DNA of 64,000 bases from Gerris lacustris (lineage: Eukaryota; Arthropoda; Insecta; Hemiptera; Gerridae). The stretch is taken from positions 13,355,050-13,419,049 of the forward strand of contig OX578286.1 in NCBI GenBank assembly GCA_951217055.1, given 5' to 3'. Both the position numbers and the translations under genes were made by a program. Positions 34,691-45,336 of this stretch are shown one piece after another. Position 1 is the stretch's first letter; every line of letters starts with the position of its first letter. The notes beneath the pieces were generated by a model, which had not been told where the DNA came from, did no database searches, and saw only the letters and a program-made list of their open reading frames with translations.

Positions 34691-35390
34691 AAGAAGAAAG
34701 AAAAGAGGCGGCGAGATTATTAAAGGCTTGTTATAAGGGATTAAAAATACAATCCTAGACTGCAGAACTCCAGAAGTACATAAGTAAGTAAAGAAAGGCG
34801 TAAACGAATAATAAGCGTTATCGCCTAAAACCTAAATCCAAAAAAAGGTGTGTTAGGCGATGATTCAAATTAAATGAATTTGTGTTACCAAATTCTAATA
34901 AGAATAAATTCCAAAAAAGAGTAAAAGAAATATAATTAAATCCTGCAATTAAAAATGATCTCATTTTGGAACAAAATTATAATAACTAGAGCTAGTCTGT
35001 AAAGAAGAGATTTATTTTTGTTTTTTTAAAAAATACTCCAATCCGTTTTCAATAATAAAATGGTAAGAAATCGTCTGACAATTTCATTTACTGGAATAAA
35101 AAGGAAGCAATGTAAATAAGAGCCAGCTGTGCGTCAGTTAAGACTGGAACTCAGTGATGTTTCAAACTATTCCAGACTAAACATAGACTAAATGTAAACA
35201 ATTATCCAAAACACCTAGACCTAGACAAAGCCACAGCATTCTAGACGCAGAGCAATGAATCCCCTTCCTTTAATGATAATACAGCTTTCCAGACGTACAG
35301 AGGATTCATACCCCACGCTGCATCTAATCTAACTTCTGCTTTGTTTAACTTAACATGTTTAGAACCGTCTAAAGCCAAGTGCATATTTTA
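34691..35390. other. No recognised gene
   Basis: Unassigned. It contains several cagac/ctagac motifs between 35140 and 35300 that may be an old degenerate repeat. Confidence 0.35.
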
Positions 35391-35696
35391 GTCGTTGAAT
35401 GAAATGTTGTTTATGCTTACGAATTGAAAAATTCCAAGATTGAAATCCGTTTCAGACAACAGATATATTTTTTGATCATATTTGGTCGGTATGACGTTCA
35501 AAATGTTTATTAACCACCATATTAAAAACTTGTGTGTCCAATTTTGATGAAATTTGAATGATAGGTTGTAATTAGTCCATTGTTGGCCCAATTTTTTGGG
35601 GGTATATTTTAACCCATGAAACCAATAAGGAATGAAAAATATAAAAAAGTATAATCTTCAGGAGCTTTCATTTGATACCCCATTCAGAATTAAATA
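35391..35696 (+). mobile_element. Family C-long / F chimeric fragment
   Basis: aattccaagattgaaatccg, tttcagacaacag and attttgatgaaatttgaatg match family C. After about 35590 the sequence switches to the F module (gggggtatattttaaccca, gagctttcatttgatacccc). Both are truncated. Confidence 0.5.
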
Positions 35697-36110
35697 AACA
35701 GGTCAAGTGTGTGCTAGTCAGCACACAGCGAGGGTCCGTAGCCCACACTGTATAGTTTAAGTAGTACCCTATTGATGGTGTTTTTTAAAATGCTAAAAAG
35801 CTTACTTTGAACTATCCTATGGCTCTGATATTCTCAAAACACATAAACAAACTTCTTATTAAGTATTTTGTTTCCACTGAATCGGACTAAAACCATATAA
35901 ATACATCGAAAAGACCATGATTATAAAAAAACGTATTTTGTCAATAAAAAATAAAATAATATTTTTTTCGAAATTTCAAAAAAGTGGTAGTATATTTACG
36001 TTTGGTCAAGAATAATGTTTAGGAATGTTTTCAGGTTTTTTGCACTTCACATAAGCGAAATAGAAGGGGAAGGGGGGGGGCACTTTTCAGAAAATTAGAT
36101 TTTTATGCTG
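35697..36110 (+). mobile_element. Family K copy K1 (3'-truncated)
   Basis: Begins caggtcaagtgtgtgctag and tcagcacacagcgagggtc, a hairpin-forming start shared with K2. It matches K2 to about 36110 (gcacttcacataagcg, poly-G, cactttt). The resemblance to the very abundant insect repeats starting GGTCAAGTG and ending near GGAACCCTAAAAA is from memory. Confidence 0.6.
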
Positions 36111-36308
36111 GTGTTTTTTTTTCAGAACCGTGTTATTTTTCAAATAAAGCTCTACGGAATATAGATCTAAACACAGCATTTGTGTACTTGTGTACAGTAA
36201 ATGTTTACTAATTTGTTTTAATCTCTCTCTTATTGTATATTAAAAAAAATCAAGGATAACTTTTATTATGACATACCCATCACATATTTATATTCTTTAC
36301 TCTATGTT

Positions 36309-36364
<56 letters not shown>

Positions 36365-36589
36365 ATTAATTAAATAATCAAGGCCGTAAAATAGAATAAT
36401 AATCACGATAAATATTCATAATGTTAATATAAAAATTTACAGCGACATTTATTAATATATAATAGATCAATGAGATTATCAACCTATTTTACATAAAATA
36501 GGCTCGTGTTGATCATTAAATGATAAAATATGATCATTAATTAAAATTATACCCGATAAAATTCTTACTATAAATGTTCTCACTAATAT
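36111..36589. repeat. AT-rich spacer with 50-bp poly-T
   Basis: A poly-T tract spans about 36310-36360. The remainder is AT-rich without a recognised feature. Confidence 0.85.
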
Positions 36590-36717
36590 AATTACATCGT
36601 TGTTATTTCCATTTGTTAGTTGTTAAGGGTTTTAGTGGTTTCTATTTATTTATAATTGAACATTTAATTTTTTTTAAATATTTCCGATTAGGGAGGGAAT
36701 CGTACCCGAACTCTTAA

Positions 36718-37107
36718 GTCCCCCATACACGGTCAAAATGTTTGCGCAAACAATTTGACCGTATATGGGGCTGTTTAATGTTTGCGCAAACAATTTGACC
36801 GTATATGGGGCTGTTTAATGTTTGCGCAAACAATTTGACCGTATATGGGGCTGTTTAATGTTTGCGCAAACAATTTGACCGTATATGGGGCTGTTTATTG
36901 TTTGCGCAAACAATTTGACCGTATATGGGGCTGTTTAATGTTTGCGCAAACAATTTGACCGTATATGGGGCTGTTTAATGTTTGCGCAAACAATTTGACC
37001 GTATATTGGGCTGTTTAATTGTTTGCGCAAACATGATGTTTGCCGTGTATGGCCTAAATTTGCCAGACATCAGGTATGCGCAAAATGTTGGATCGTGTAT
37101 GGGGGCC
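36718..37107. mobile_element. piggyBac-like MITE with TTAA duplication
   Basis: Flanked by TTAA at 36714-36717 and 37108-37111. The left end gtcccccatacacggtc and the inverse of the right end, ggcccccatacacgatc, are matched TIRs. A TTAA target is diagnostic of the piggyBac superfamily, though these ends are not a textbook piggyBac sequence. The interior is mostly a 40-bp tandem array. The 67-codon frame across its right part is not supported. Confidence 0.65.
36739..37031. repeat. 40-bp array inside the TTAA element, about seven copies
   Basis: The unit is tgtttgcgcaaacaatttga then ccgtatatggggctgtttaa. Each starts with the perfect palindrome tgtttgcgcaaaca. Units are nearly identical, with single changes only (for example tatattggg near 37005), so the expansion is recent. 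Confidence 0.92.
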
Positions 37108-37249
37108 TTAACCCTTTGCAATTATCGCGATTTTATCACGAACTGTTTATTTTACAGGTAAAACGACTTGTAGAATCTAATTTAAATGGACTACATAGAC
37201 TAAAAAAACGCCGGAACCGTTTTTGAGAAATATTTAATTTTTTACGACA

Positions 37250-37740
37250 GATCACTGTGTGAAAACAAGAATCCACTTATAAGGGCTAGCCCTTAAATGA
37301 TAAAATAACTCATGCAAATACCTTATGGTGGGGCAATGAAAATAACAGAGGGGGAGGGGGAATACCTAATTTATGTAAATAGCAATTTTTTTTTGTGCGC
37401 TTATGCGCAGAGGGACAAACAATTTCTTTTTTTAAATTCGAGTGGGGTATCAAATGAAAGCTACTGACAAGTAGAAGAGAAATATATGTAACATGTTACG
37501 ATTATTGTGCTATATTGCCGCAATATTGCGTTTTTAGCGCCAAAATTACACTAAAAAAAAATTCCCCCCTCTAACCAACCGATAACGGCTGGTCCTAAAA
37601 TCTTGAAATAATTCATACAAATACCTTTTGGTGAGGTGATAAAATTGCCCAAAAAACATTAATTTAACTTTTTGTTATTACCGATAAAAACATGTGACCC
37701 CCAGGGGAAACGAACCAGGGACCCTTACTCTACACTTTTT
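37250..37740 (-). mobile_element. Family F module, reverse orientation
   Basis: The complement of the F3 module: ccttatggtggggcaatgaa, gtatcaaatgaaagct, and ggtcctaaaatcttgaaata. It ends at a tRNA-like B-box remnant (ccaggggaaacgaaccaggg at about 37697). One end is undefined. Confidence 0.55.
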
Positions 37741-38330
37741 TTTGGGGGCCACTCATTAAAATTCGATTATATTTTTTTATAGACGTGATAGGGAATCGGT
37801 TTTTCACGGATAAATTTATTTATTTATCATATAAAATTTTATTAAAAAAATAATGCTTCTTCGGTGGTGAATCGAACCCCACCTATCAACCTTCAGAATT
37901 AAATTTATTTTTATCAATATCTCAATTATAAAACCATTACATTGAAACTGATATCACAAAACAAAACTCTATAAACTACAGTGTACCCGAGTATTTTTTT
38001 AAAAAAAATCTATCCAATACAACTCATACTTACTAATAATTTTCATAAATAAGTGCATAATTGCTTAGTCCAGTGTTTTACATTTATTAGTTGTTGTTTC
38101 GAGGTTATACATTTAATTATTATTTAACATTTTATCAAAATTACCCTAGAAATAACTCCTCCCCGACGTGGAATCGAACCCCAGAATCTCATGGTCCACG
38201 TTTAAGCTCTTTTCTCAAGAACTAGATTTTGCCCGGGAAAAATACTTATATATGGTTAGATTCCTACTTAAATGGACTGTATATTAGAATTTTTTAAATC
38301 AAAATATTAGGAACCACAAGTTGGTAAAAC
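37741..38330 (-). mobile_element. Family D fragments D8 and D9
   Basis: Two tRNA-like cores on the minus strand: gtgaatcgaaccccacc at about 37868 and gtggaatcgaaccccag at about 38167. The second is followed by the full D body (aactagattttgcccgggaa, aaatggactgtatattaga). Both B boxes keep the GGTTCGATTC core, making them the best-preserved in the family here. Confidence 0.55.
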
Positions 38331-38754
38331 TGTTTTTCAACCCTCTTTTCTTTCCAGTACTTTTCGAAAGGATTGTATTAACTTTAGTGTTTAAACAGTA
38401 CTGTTATTTTACTGTGAATGTAAACATTAGCAATGTTTGTCTTTTATCTCTGTCCACTACTATAAGGATCGGGATAGAAAATAAATATTGCTTTACATTT
38501 AAAAATACTCTTTACTCGTTTCCTCGCAACCAAACAGTACCTTATTTTCTCTCATCTCCCACATCTTCTTAACTTAAGAGATGTCTTAACAAAATATCTA
38601 TGTTTACAATAAAATAATTTCTCCACATCGGGGAATCAAACCACACTTCCTTTGCAATAATAATTATTATTATCATTTCAGTCCAAAAGGTAGCGGGTAA
38701 AAAAAGTGTCTGACTAACATCAAGCAAGAATTTTGTGTATAAGTTAATCTTTTG
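38331..38754. other. Mostly unassigned; decayed D tRNA-like core
   Basis: Positions 38615-38650 (atttctccacatcggggaat then caaaccacac) are another decayed D core. An 83-codon frame at 38321-38572 has no recognisable domain. Confidence 0.4.
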
Positions 38755-39044
38755 GTGCCTTTTAAGAATATGTGGTCGGCTAAGTTCGTCTGCGGATCAT
38801 AGCTAGGCAATAGGCATTTGAAACAAACAAACCGGTGGAGAGAGGCCATGTCTAGCCCATTGTGGTGTGCAATGTGATTTTAATGATCCCGAGTACAAAA
38901 TTATTACAACAAAAATCAAGTTGATGTTAATTTGTCACTTGATAGGTTAGTTATTCGAATAATACTCAAGATCAAAGTTTTCACCTATTATGCGACTAGA
39001 CTAACATCATCTTGATTTTTGGTCTGCTAACTAATTTTGCACTC

Positions 39045-39787
39045 AGGATCATGAATTCCACAATCCAATACTGTCCGTTACCTTGGCCTTCACCTTGATC
39101 GACGACTCACCTGGCAACACCACACTAAGACCAAACGTACTGACATCTCAAGACGATACAAGTTGCTGCTTCGTTTACTAGATCGTAGGTCTAAACTTAC
39201 TTTAAATAACAAACTTCGAATTTACAATGTAATATTAAAACCAGCTTGGACCTACGGTCTAGAAGTATGGGGTAGCACCAAGCCTTCCAATTCCCGTCGA
39301 ATTCAAACTCTTCAATCCAAGATCCTCAGAAAAATCACAGATGCCCCTTACTACGTCTCCAACCTCACTCTCCATAACGACCTCAATGTACCTTTTGTTA
39401 GAGACCTATCCATATCCCGATACCATAAATTTCACGAATCCTTATCCAATCACACCAATCCTTTAGTTGAAATACTCTCCTCCCGATCCATCCCAGATTA
39501 CCCACCTCGCCGCCTGAAAAGACAGTGGCCCAGAGACCTACTAAGAATGTGATTAATTATTGAAAATCACTTTTATTATTACTCATAATTCTTATTATTG
39601 TATTCTCATAATTCTTATGTATTGTCATCATAATTTTAATCCTCTTGCCGAAAGGAGTAGTCAATGGACTACTACCTTTCTCAAGTAATTCAATGTCCGG
39701 AAAAACTTTTATCATTAACACTTATAACATTTATATATGTAGTTGTGTTACTCAATAAAGTGAAAAAAAAAAAAAAAGGATCATGAA
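39045..39787 (+). mobile_element. 5'-truncated jockey-like non-LTR retrotransposon
   Basis: The insert runs from about 39055 to a poly-A tail at 39764-39777. It is flanked by the duplication aggatcatga(a) at 39045-39055 and 39777-39787. The tail follows caataaagtg, a possible polyadenylation context. The dead-on-arrival structure (severe 5' truncation, 3' tail, 10-11-bp duplication) is what target-primed reverse transcription produces. Confidence 0.9.
39055..39552 (+). pseudogene. C-terminal end of jockey-clade ORF2 (reverse transcriptase)
   Basis: An open frame of 165 codons with no start codon, because the element is 5'-truncated. It ends at TGA (39550). Motifs in order: VRYLGLHLDRRLTW near the start, then NKLRIYNVILKPAWTYGLEV, QTLQSKILRKITDAPYYV, NDLNVPFV, and RRLKRQWPRDLL at the end. 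These are the conserved region after the RT catalytic domain in jockey/BS-type ORF2 proteins. The catalytic palm and the endonuclease are absent, so it is not functional. The frame is uninterrupted, so the insertion is relatively young. Confidence 0.9.
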
Positions 39788-40064
39788 AATCACATTGTTC
39801 ACCAAAATGGATGGGACATGGCGGCTCTCCACCTGTTTTTTTTTTTTTCTTAATGCCTATTGACAAGCTATGTCCCGCAGACGAACTTAGCCGATCACAT
39901 ATTCTTAAAAGGTACGCTGTCTCCTGGATTAATAGCTACTGCTCAAGACGAGAGATTCTTATGAACAAAAATGTTTCTTGATAATTTGTAGTCAATTTTT
40001 TCTGATTTAATTTTTTTCCTTTTCTTTTTGTAAATCTTTAACGAAATTTAATGAATTTAAATGA

Positions 40065-40800
40065 CGAACTAGTAGTCTAATGTTTTTTCCACATACCATT
40101 TGGAACAAAGAATGATAATTGCCTTCGCATATAGCAGCATGCAGTGCCGAATGAATATGTGGTATGGCGTCCATCGCTCTTTATTGTAACATTTTATTGC
40201 AGACTTAAAGGTATGTGGAACCTCTCCACTTTTCCATAGCTCTGTAGATGGTAAGCTGAGGTATGCTGTAAATTTAAGCCGCATAAATTTACGATAATTG
40301 TCCATATAAATCAGAACGAAACTGAACACTTTTATCTGTAACTTGGGTATGGGGTACTCCAAACCTTACGACCCAGTTGTTATAAACGACTTTGGCTACA
40401 GTTTCATCATTTATGTTATTCATTGGGACCACTTAAAATTTGAAAATTGGTCCATTTTTGGTTAAAAATATCTACTGCCCCCCGACGGTGGCATTGGATC
40501 TACGATGTCTATGTGTACCATGGCGAATCTATCACCGAACTCCGGATATTTTTCGAGTTCAGACCTGTTATGCCTAAACAATTTGTTCTTCAGAAAATTT
40601 GGATAACTCTTTGCCCACGTTCCGACATCCTTTTTGATTCCTCTCCAGATAAATTTTGAAGAAACCTTCAAAATGGATTTGACTCCCATATGAACTAAAT
40701 TGTGTAACTTTAGAAAAAACTTGTATTCGATAATTTTGTGGTACATAACGGCCTTACATTAGATGTAGAAATGTCGCACACAAATTGTTCACCAGTTGGA
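40065..40800 (-). pseudogene. Decayed Ty3/gypsy integrase fragment
   Basis: Read on the minus strand from 40800, the order is that of a Ty3/gypsy integrase. First come the region before the zinc finger and an HHCC-like segment (HNLVHMGVK, FIWRGIKKDVGTWAKS; the expected cysteines are changed). Next is the start of the catalytic core (MVHIDIVDPMPPSGG, about 40470-40515), retaining the first Asp. Further on (40370-40240) are VAKVVYNNWVVRFGVPHTQV and a DLYGQL block. Near 40160-40230 is KSAIKCYNKERWT. Frame changes and stops interrupt it at several points, and no LTR, RT or RNase H was found nearby, so it is an old internal fragment. Confidence 0.8.
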
Positions 40801-41012
40801 ATCATCTGTTTTAAAATTTATTGAAGGATAATTTTTAATGTAATTTCGGATTTTTTTATTTATTTATTTTTTTTTTTACAAAAAATCGATCAAAACTTAA
40901 AAACTACATCCAACAAATGAAAAATACCAAACTTAATATTATGTCCAACAAAATAGTGTACGTTCAAATGTACTGGACAGAAGTATTTGTAAGTAAATGT
41001 TACTATAACTTA
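40801..41012. other. No recognised feature
   Basis: AT-rich sequence between the integrase remnant and the next C element. Confidence 0.4.
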
Positions 41013-42240
41013 TTGCTTCCGAGCTTACCGAAGGATAACGAAAACTATTATTGTAATCATTCTTAATAACAAAATAGTTATTTGTGCAACTAGTGCGCAA
41101 AGTGGCACTTTGCTGCACTCGAGAGAAATATTTAGAGCCGCAGACACCTGGCGGAAAGGTTTCTCGAGTGCAGCAAAGACACTTTAAGCTCGAGTTGCAC
41201 ATTAAATTTTTCCTACAGTTAGTTTTTAATCTGTAAATAAAATATAAAATAATAGAGTGTTCATCAACATGTTAAAGGTTTTACAATATTAACTAAACCA
41301 GCTGTTCTGTTTATAGCCAGTGTTGCCTTTTTTTGTCTGATTCAGCAAACCTGACCAAACGCTGTTATTATTTTTCATCATAACACTTACTCATCACATT
41401 TAATTCTTTTTTTTTAGATTGTCTATTATTACCTTTTTATATTTTAACATTGTTATATTTGATATATAGTGTTTAAATCATATAATTAGTTAAAAAATAA
41501 TCATTCGTTTTTGTCATTGATATTATTATTATAATTTGGATCAATTATTCTTTGTTTAGATTTAAGTTCTTTATGTTCGTAAGTTGGAACACTGGAGTGT
41601 GGTAAAGTAAAATGATTGCGGCAAAGTAAAACGAGTGAGATAAAGTAGTAAGTGCAGGAATCTGCTGTTATACGTACTATTTTGAGTGCGATAACAACCA
41701 CTTTATCGGTTAACTGTAGGAAAATATTATTTTTGTCTCCGACAAAAAAAAATCCAAGATAGAAATCCATTTCAGACATCACAGAGCATTTTTGGTTCCG
41801 TGTCTGTCTTTCGGTCTGTCACTGCATTTCTTTTGCGAACCAACATATCCTACAAAACTTACACGATCGATTTTAATGAAATTTGTATGACAGATCATAA
41901 TTAGCTCATTGTTGATCCCATATAAGTTTCAACCTTCTGCACCCATTTTTTTTTCTCGCACAGACATACATTTATTTACACCTATAGCTTCAAAAGTACT
42001 TATCTGATTTTTATGAAATTTGGATGGTTTGTCGAGAGTATACCGCAAATAGCCCCAGGTTAATTTAAACTATCTGCGCTCTGTAAATTTTGCTAAATTG
42101 ATACTTTGATTCAGGTATGAAAAATCAAAAAAATTTCGACATATTAATAAAACTGAGGAAACAATTAAATAAATTAGACAATAGTAGGTCTTAAAAGCAT
42201 AAAACCATGAAAATATGCAGTAGTATTGGCAAACTATTTT
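41013..42240 (+). mobile_element. Family C-long copy carrying a hairpin insertion
   Basis: The head gcttccgagcttaccgaagg is at 41014. After an interruption, the C body resumes near 41740 (gtctccgac, aagatagaaatccatttcag, acatcacagagc) and runs through cgattttaatgaaatttgta and acttatctgatttttatga to about 42200. The 3' gaagctatgtgcc end is missing. The 93-codon minus-strand frame at 41501-41782 overlaps it and is not supported. Confidence 0.6.
41091..41203. other. 113-bp imperfect hairpin
   Basis: tttgtgcaact and ctttgctgcactcgaga on the left pair with ctcgagtgcagcaaag and agttgcacatt on the right. It may be a tiny inverted-repeat element inserted in the C copy. Confidence 0.6.
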
Positions 42241-42930
42241 TTTTTTTATATTTTTAAAAAAATATTTTAGTATCCTTCAAACCAGCCGTATCATCGAAAT
42301 AAATTAAAAATGAGAATAATAAAATTAAAAAGTAAATGCTCCGAATTCCATTCTTTTATAATTATTTCCTTGCACAGGTGAAATTCTTTCATCATTTTCT
42401 AAATTACTGTAATTGTTGGAACGTGCTAAACTTTCAGAACACTTTAAAATAAACGCAATAAATTAACACGAAGGTGCAAAACTCGTTAATGTACAAAGCA
42501 AGGAAAGCTAATAAGATACGGTGGGAATATGGAGGAATTACACCATGCAATTAACATGTAACAGAACAATTAGCTTTTTAACAGTGATAAAGTTCAACAA
42601 TTTCCGCAATTTTGAAATACGAGTAAAACGCAAGGCATTTAAGTTTAATAGTAGTTTAATTTTTTTTATCTTGTTTTCTTTCCAATTTTCACATAAAAAA
42701 GTAAAAAAAATACTTTTTCTAAATTACAATTTTGTTCTTTAATTGCATTCCATTTTAGTGTCTAGTTATATTGGAACCTCATAGCAAGGTGAACAAATCG
42801 GTACGAGAAAACACAGACAAACTTTCTCATGTGGTTGAAACTGTATTTAAATTCCATATCTTTTTTATCTTTCATTTTTATTAAATATTTAAAAAGCGTT
42901 CGATAAATTAGATTTAGTTCCATAAGTAAA
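42241..42930. other. No recognised gene
   Basis: AT-rich sequence. Open frames of about 72 codons at 42521 and 42762 show no domain. Confidence 0.4.
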
Positions 42931-43172
42931 CAGGTCAAGTGTGTGCTAGTTAGCACACAGCGAGGGTCCGTAGGCCACACTGTTGGTTTAAGTAGTACCT
43001 ATTTATGGTGCTATTTGAAATGCTAAAAAGCCTACTTTAAACTATCCTATGGGTCTGATATTCTCAAAACACAGAAACAAACTTCTGATAAAGTATTTTT
43101 TGCCACTTAACCGGACTGTAAACATATAAATACATCCAAAAGAGCATAAGTATAAAAAATCGTATTTTGTCA

Positions 43173-43208
<36 letters not shown>

Positions 43209-43656
43209 GAATTTTGAAAAAGTGGTATCTTTACATATGGTCGAAGAATGTTCAGGAATTTTTTTTAGATATTTTGCACTCCACATAAGCGGGATAGAAG
43301 GGGGGGGGGGCACATTTCACACCCACTTCAAACTCGCCTACGCTCGTCCTGTCAAAGCTTATAACCAAAAATTATATATTTTTGAAATCAGCTCGACGTA
43401 CCCTTTCATATGATACCTCACACGGTTTCCAAAAAAATAATTATTTTAAAACCCTTAAGTTTTTTTTACTCTAATATTTTTGAAAACTTTTTTTTTTAGT
43501 CGCTATATTTTTAAAATGTGTGGGTAGGTAATATACACATATAAGCCAAATTTCAAAGTGATCGGACAAAAGGTGAAGCCGTGAGAGCAGGCGACAGACG
43601 GACAGACACACGCAGGAAAATAAGGGTCCTTGGTTTTGCCTACGGACCCTAAAAAA
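42931..43656 (+). mobile_element. Family K copy K2 (complete)
   Basis: The start hairpin gtgtgctagttagcacac is followed by gcgagggtccgta. The end is gacggacagacacacgc, aagggtccttgg, ttttgcctacggaccctaa and an A-run. The start motif gggtccgtagg and end motif cctacggaccct are inverse to each other. A poly-A tract (43176-43204) and poly-G run (43302-43311) are internal. No coding. Confidence 0.65.
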
Positions 43657-43740
43657 CAGGAAACTGGATTTTTCCTGGGAAAACGGTTTATGTCGTTAGA
43701 TTTGTATTTAAATGGACTACATTTTAATTTTTTTTTTTTA
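43657..43740 (+). mobile_element. Family D fragment D11
   Basis: ggatttttcctgggaaaac, gtttatgtcgttagattt and gtatttaaatggactacat form the central D block, directly joined to the A-run of K2. The rest of D is missing. Confidence 0.5.
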
Positions 43741-43744
43741 ATTT

Positions 43745-44120
43745 AAATCAAGTTATTTTATTTGTTCTGCCATATCCCATATTTACGCAATCTTTATTTT
43801 GACGGGTCTCAAATTTGTGATAGATAAACATTGAATGACAGCAAAACAGGAAATATCGATTATATTATTTTATTAATATTATTTCAAATATACCGATGGC
43901 ACGCTTTAGATTTGGTGTTGGGGTGATCCGTTGTACAAAGATTTGTCTTTTTATAGGTTTAAGATCAGCTCTCTAGATGGTTGTCATTTATGTGAAGTAA
44001 ATAAATTCGGAACTATTTTTTTTTTTCACTAACATTATATATAATATAACAATAATAATTATATTATCAACATTACATACGATTCAACAGAACATTTAAA
44101 AACGTAGTATATAAAAAGTT
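43745..44120 (-). mobile_element. Family E copy E3
   Basis: The reverse complement of the E2 internal segment and 5' half (tctctagatggttgtcattt, aaattcggaacta, aacgtagtatataaaaagtt). It lacks the tail half with the caaa repeats. Confidence 0.55.
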
Positions 44121-44398
44121 ATTTTTATCTTGAAATTATTATAAAATACACTTTACAAATCAAGTCATCTACAGAATACTATATAACAGAAAACCATTAT
44201 TAAATACTATATAGTATTGAATTTAAAAGCAAAGCAGATATTTGCGGTTGGATACAATTAACTGGGTAAACCATCAGGTAGTTTGCGGTTTTAATTTAAA
44301 ATGAAAATAAATCTCGAAACTCGATACGAAACGTCAGTAGGAAATTATCATATTTAAATAAGGGTTGCATAATTAGATAAGAAAAATAGTCTGCCAAT
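44121..44398. other. No recognised feature
   Basis: AT-rich sequence without element or gene signals. Confidence 0.4.
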
Positions 44399-44870
44399 TA
44401 GATAGCCAATTAGTGTGGCACATATTATATTCCTTGCCGTCTATAGCGTCAAGCATAACATTGATATATAGACTGCCAATTAGTGTGGCACATATTATCT
44501 TCTTTGCCGTCTATAGCGTCAAGCATAACATTGATATATAGACTGCCAATTAGTGTGGCACATATTATCTTCCTCGCCGTCTATAGCGTCAAGCATAACA
44601 TTGATATAAAGACTGCCAATTAGTGAGGCACATATTATCTTCCTCGCCGTCTATAGCGTCAAGCATAACATTGATATATAGACTGCCAATTAGTGTGGCA
44701 CATATTATCTTCCCTGCCGTCTATAGCGTCAAGCATAACATTGATATATAGACTGCCAATTAGTGTGGCACATATTATCTTCCCTGCCGTCTATAGCGTC
44801 AAGCATAACATTGATATATAGACTGCCAATTAGTGTGGCACATATTATCTTCCTTGCCGTCTATAGCGTA
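44399..44870 (-). repeat. 70-bp tandem array, about seven copies
   Basis: The unit is gactgccaattagtgtggca, catattatcttcctcgccgt, ctatagcgtcaagcataaca, ttgatatata. Its first half is the reverse complement of the family C 3' end (tatgtgccacactaattggc). Units are almost identical, differing mainly at cct/ctt positions. A 92-codon frame partly inside the array is not supported. Confidence 0.9.
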
Positions 44871-44872
44871 CT

Positions 44873-45336
44873 TAAACGATGTCACAACCTGTGTTCTACG
44901 ACCCACGTTTGTCAAATTAATTTAATTCCACCCTCTTTTTTTAAATCTGTCGAGATTTTGCTTCTGAGCTTAGATCAGGGGGGGGGGGGGGTCCTTGGTT
45001 TTGCCTACAGACCCTTAAAACTGGTTTTAATGAAATTTTAATGGTTTGTCGAATCTGTATATTTTCATAACGCATAAATAAAATACAGTTGTTTCGCTAA
45101 TGTGAATTTGATGGGACCAGGCAATGTCCGAAAAACCGGTCTGGATTAATTCGTAATCAATTTTAAGTTCAGTAAAAACTATTCAAGTAAATGTTTTTAA
45201 CATAAAAATGGCTGTTAAGTCTTAACGTAAGTCCCCTTTTAAAACCTATAAATAGATTTAGAATAAAAAAATCTTACCACCTTATTGATATAAATTCAAA
45301 TGATACCAGATGACCAAATACATGATTAATGATGAC
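44873..45336. other. No gene; K/F 3'-end fragment
   Basis: Positions 44980-45020 hold a poly-G run then gtccttggttttgcctacag, matching the 3' end of K2. The rest is unassigned. Confidence 0.4.

Larger units (their letters stand above)
36590..37245 (-). mobile_element. Family D copy D7, split by a TTAA element
   Basis: The left part (agggagggaatcgtacccg, a B-box equivalent on the minus strand) ends at 36713. The right part resumes after 37111 with aaccctttgcaattatcgc, ggactaca and gccggaaccgtttttgag. The interruption is the element at 36718-37107. Confidence 0.55.
38755..39915. mobile_element. Family L foldback element, split by a retrotransposon
   Basis: The left arm (38755-38960: gtgccttttaagaatatgtg, gtctgcggatcatagctag, gagaggccatgtc) is the inverse of the right arm (ending 39915: ...cgcagacgaacttagcc, gatcacatattcttaaaagg). 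Removing 39055-39786 restores two arms of about 205 bp around a centre near 38970. A single arm of the same family lies at 14225. Confidence 0.75.

Noticed and set aside
36739..37031. Possible replication-origin iterons (palindromic 40-bp repeats)
   Set aside because: The array lies inside a TTAA-flanked transposon with TIRs; no Rep gene or plasmid context.
39163..39552. Independent 129-codon gene starting at 39163
   Set aside because: The frame is open upstream to 39055 and is the tail end of a truncated retrotransposon ORF, not a separate gene.
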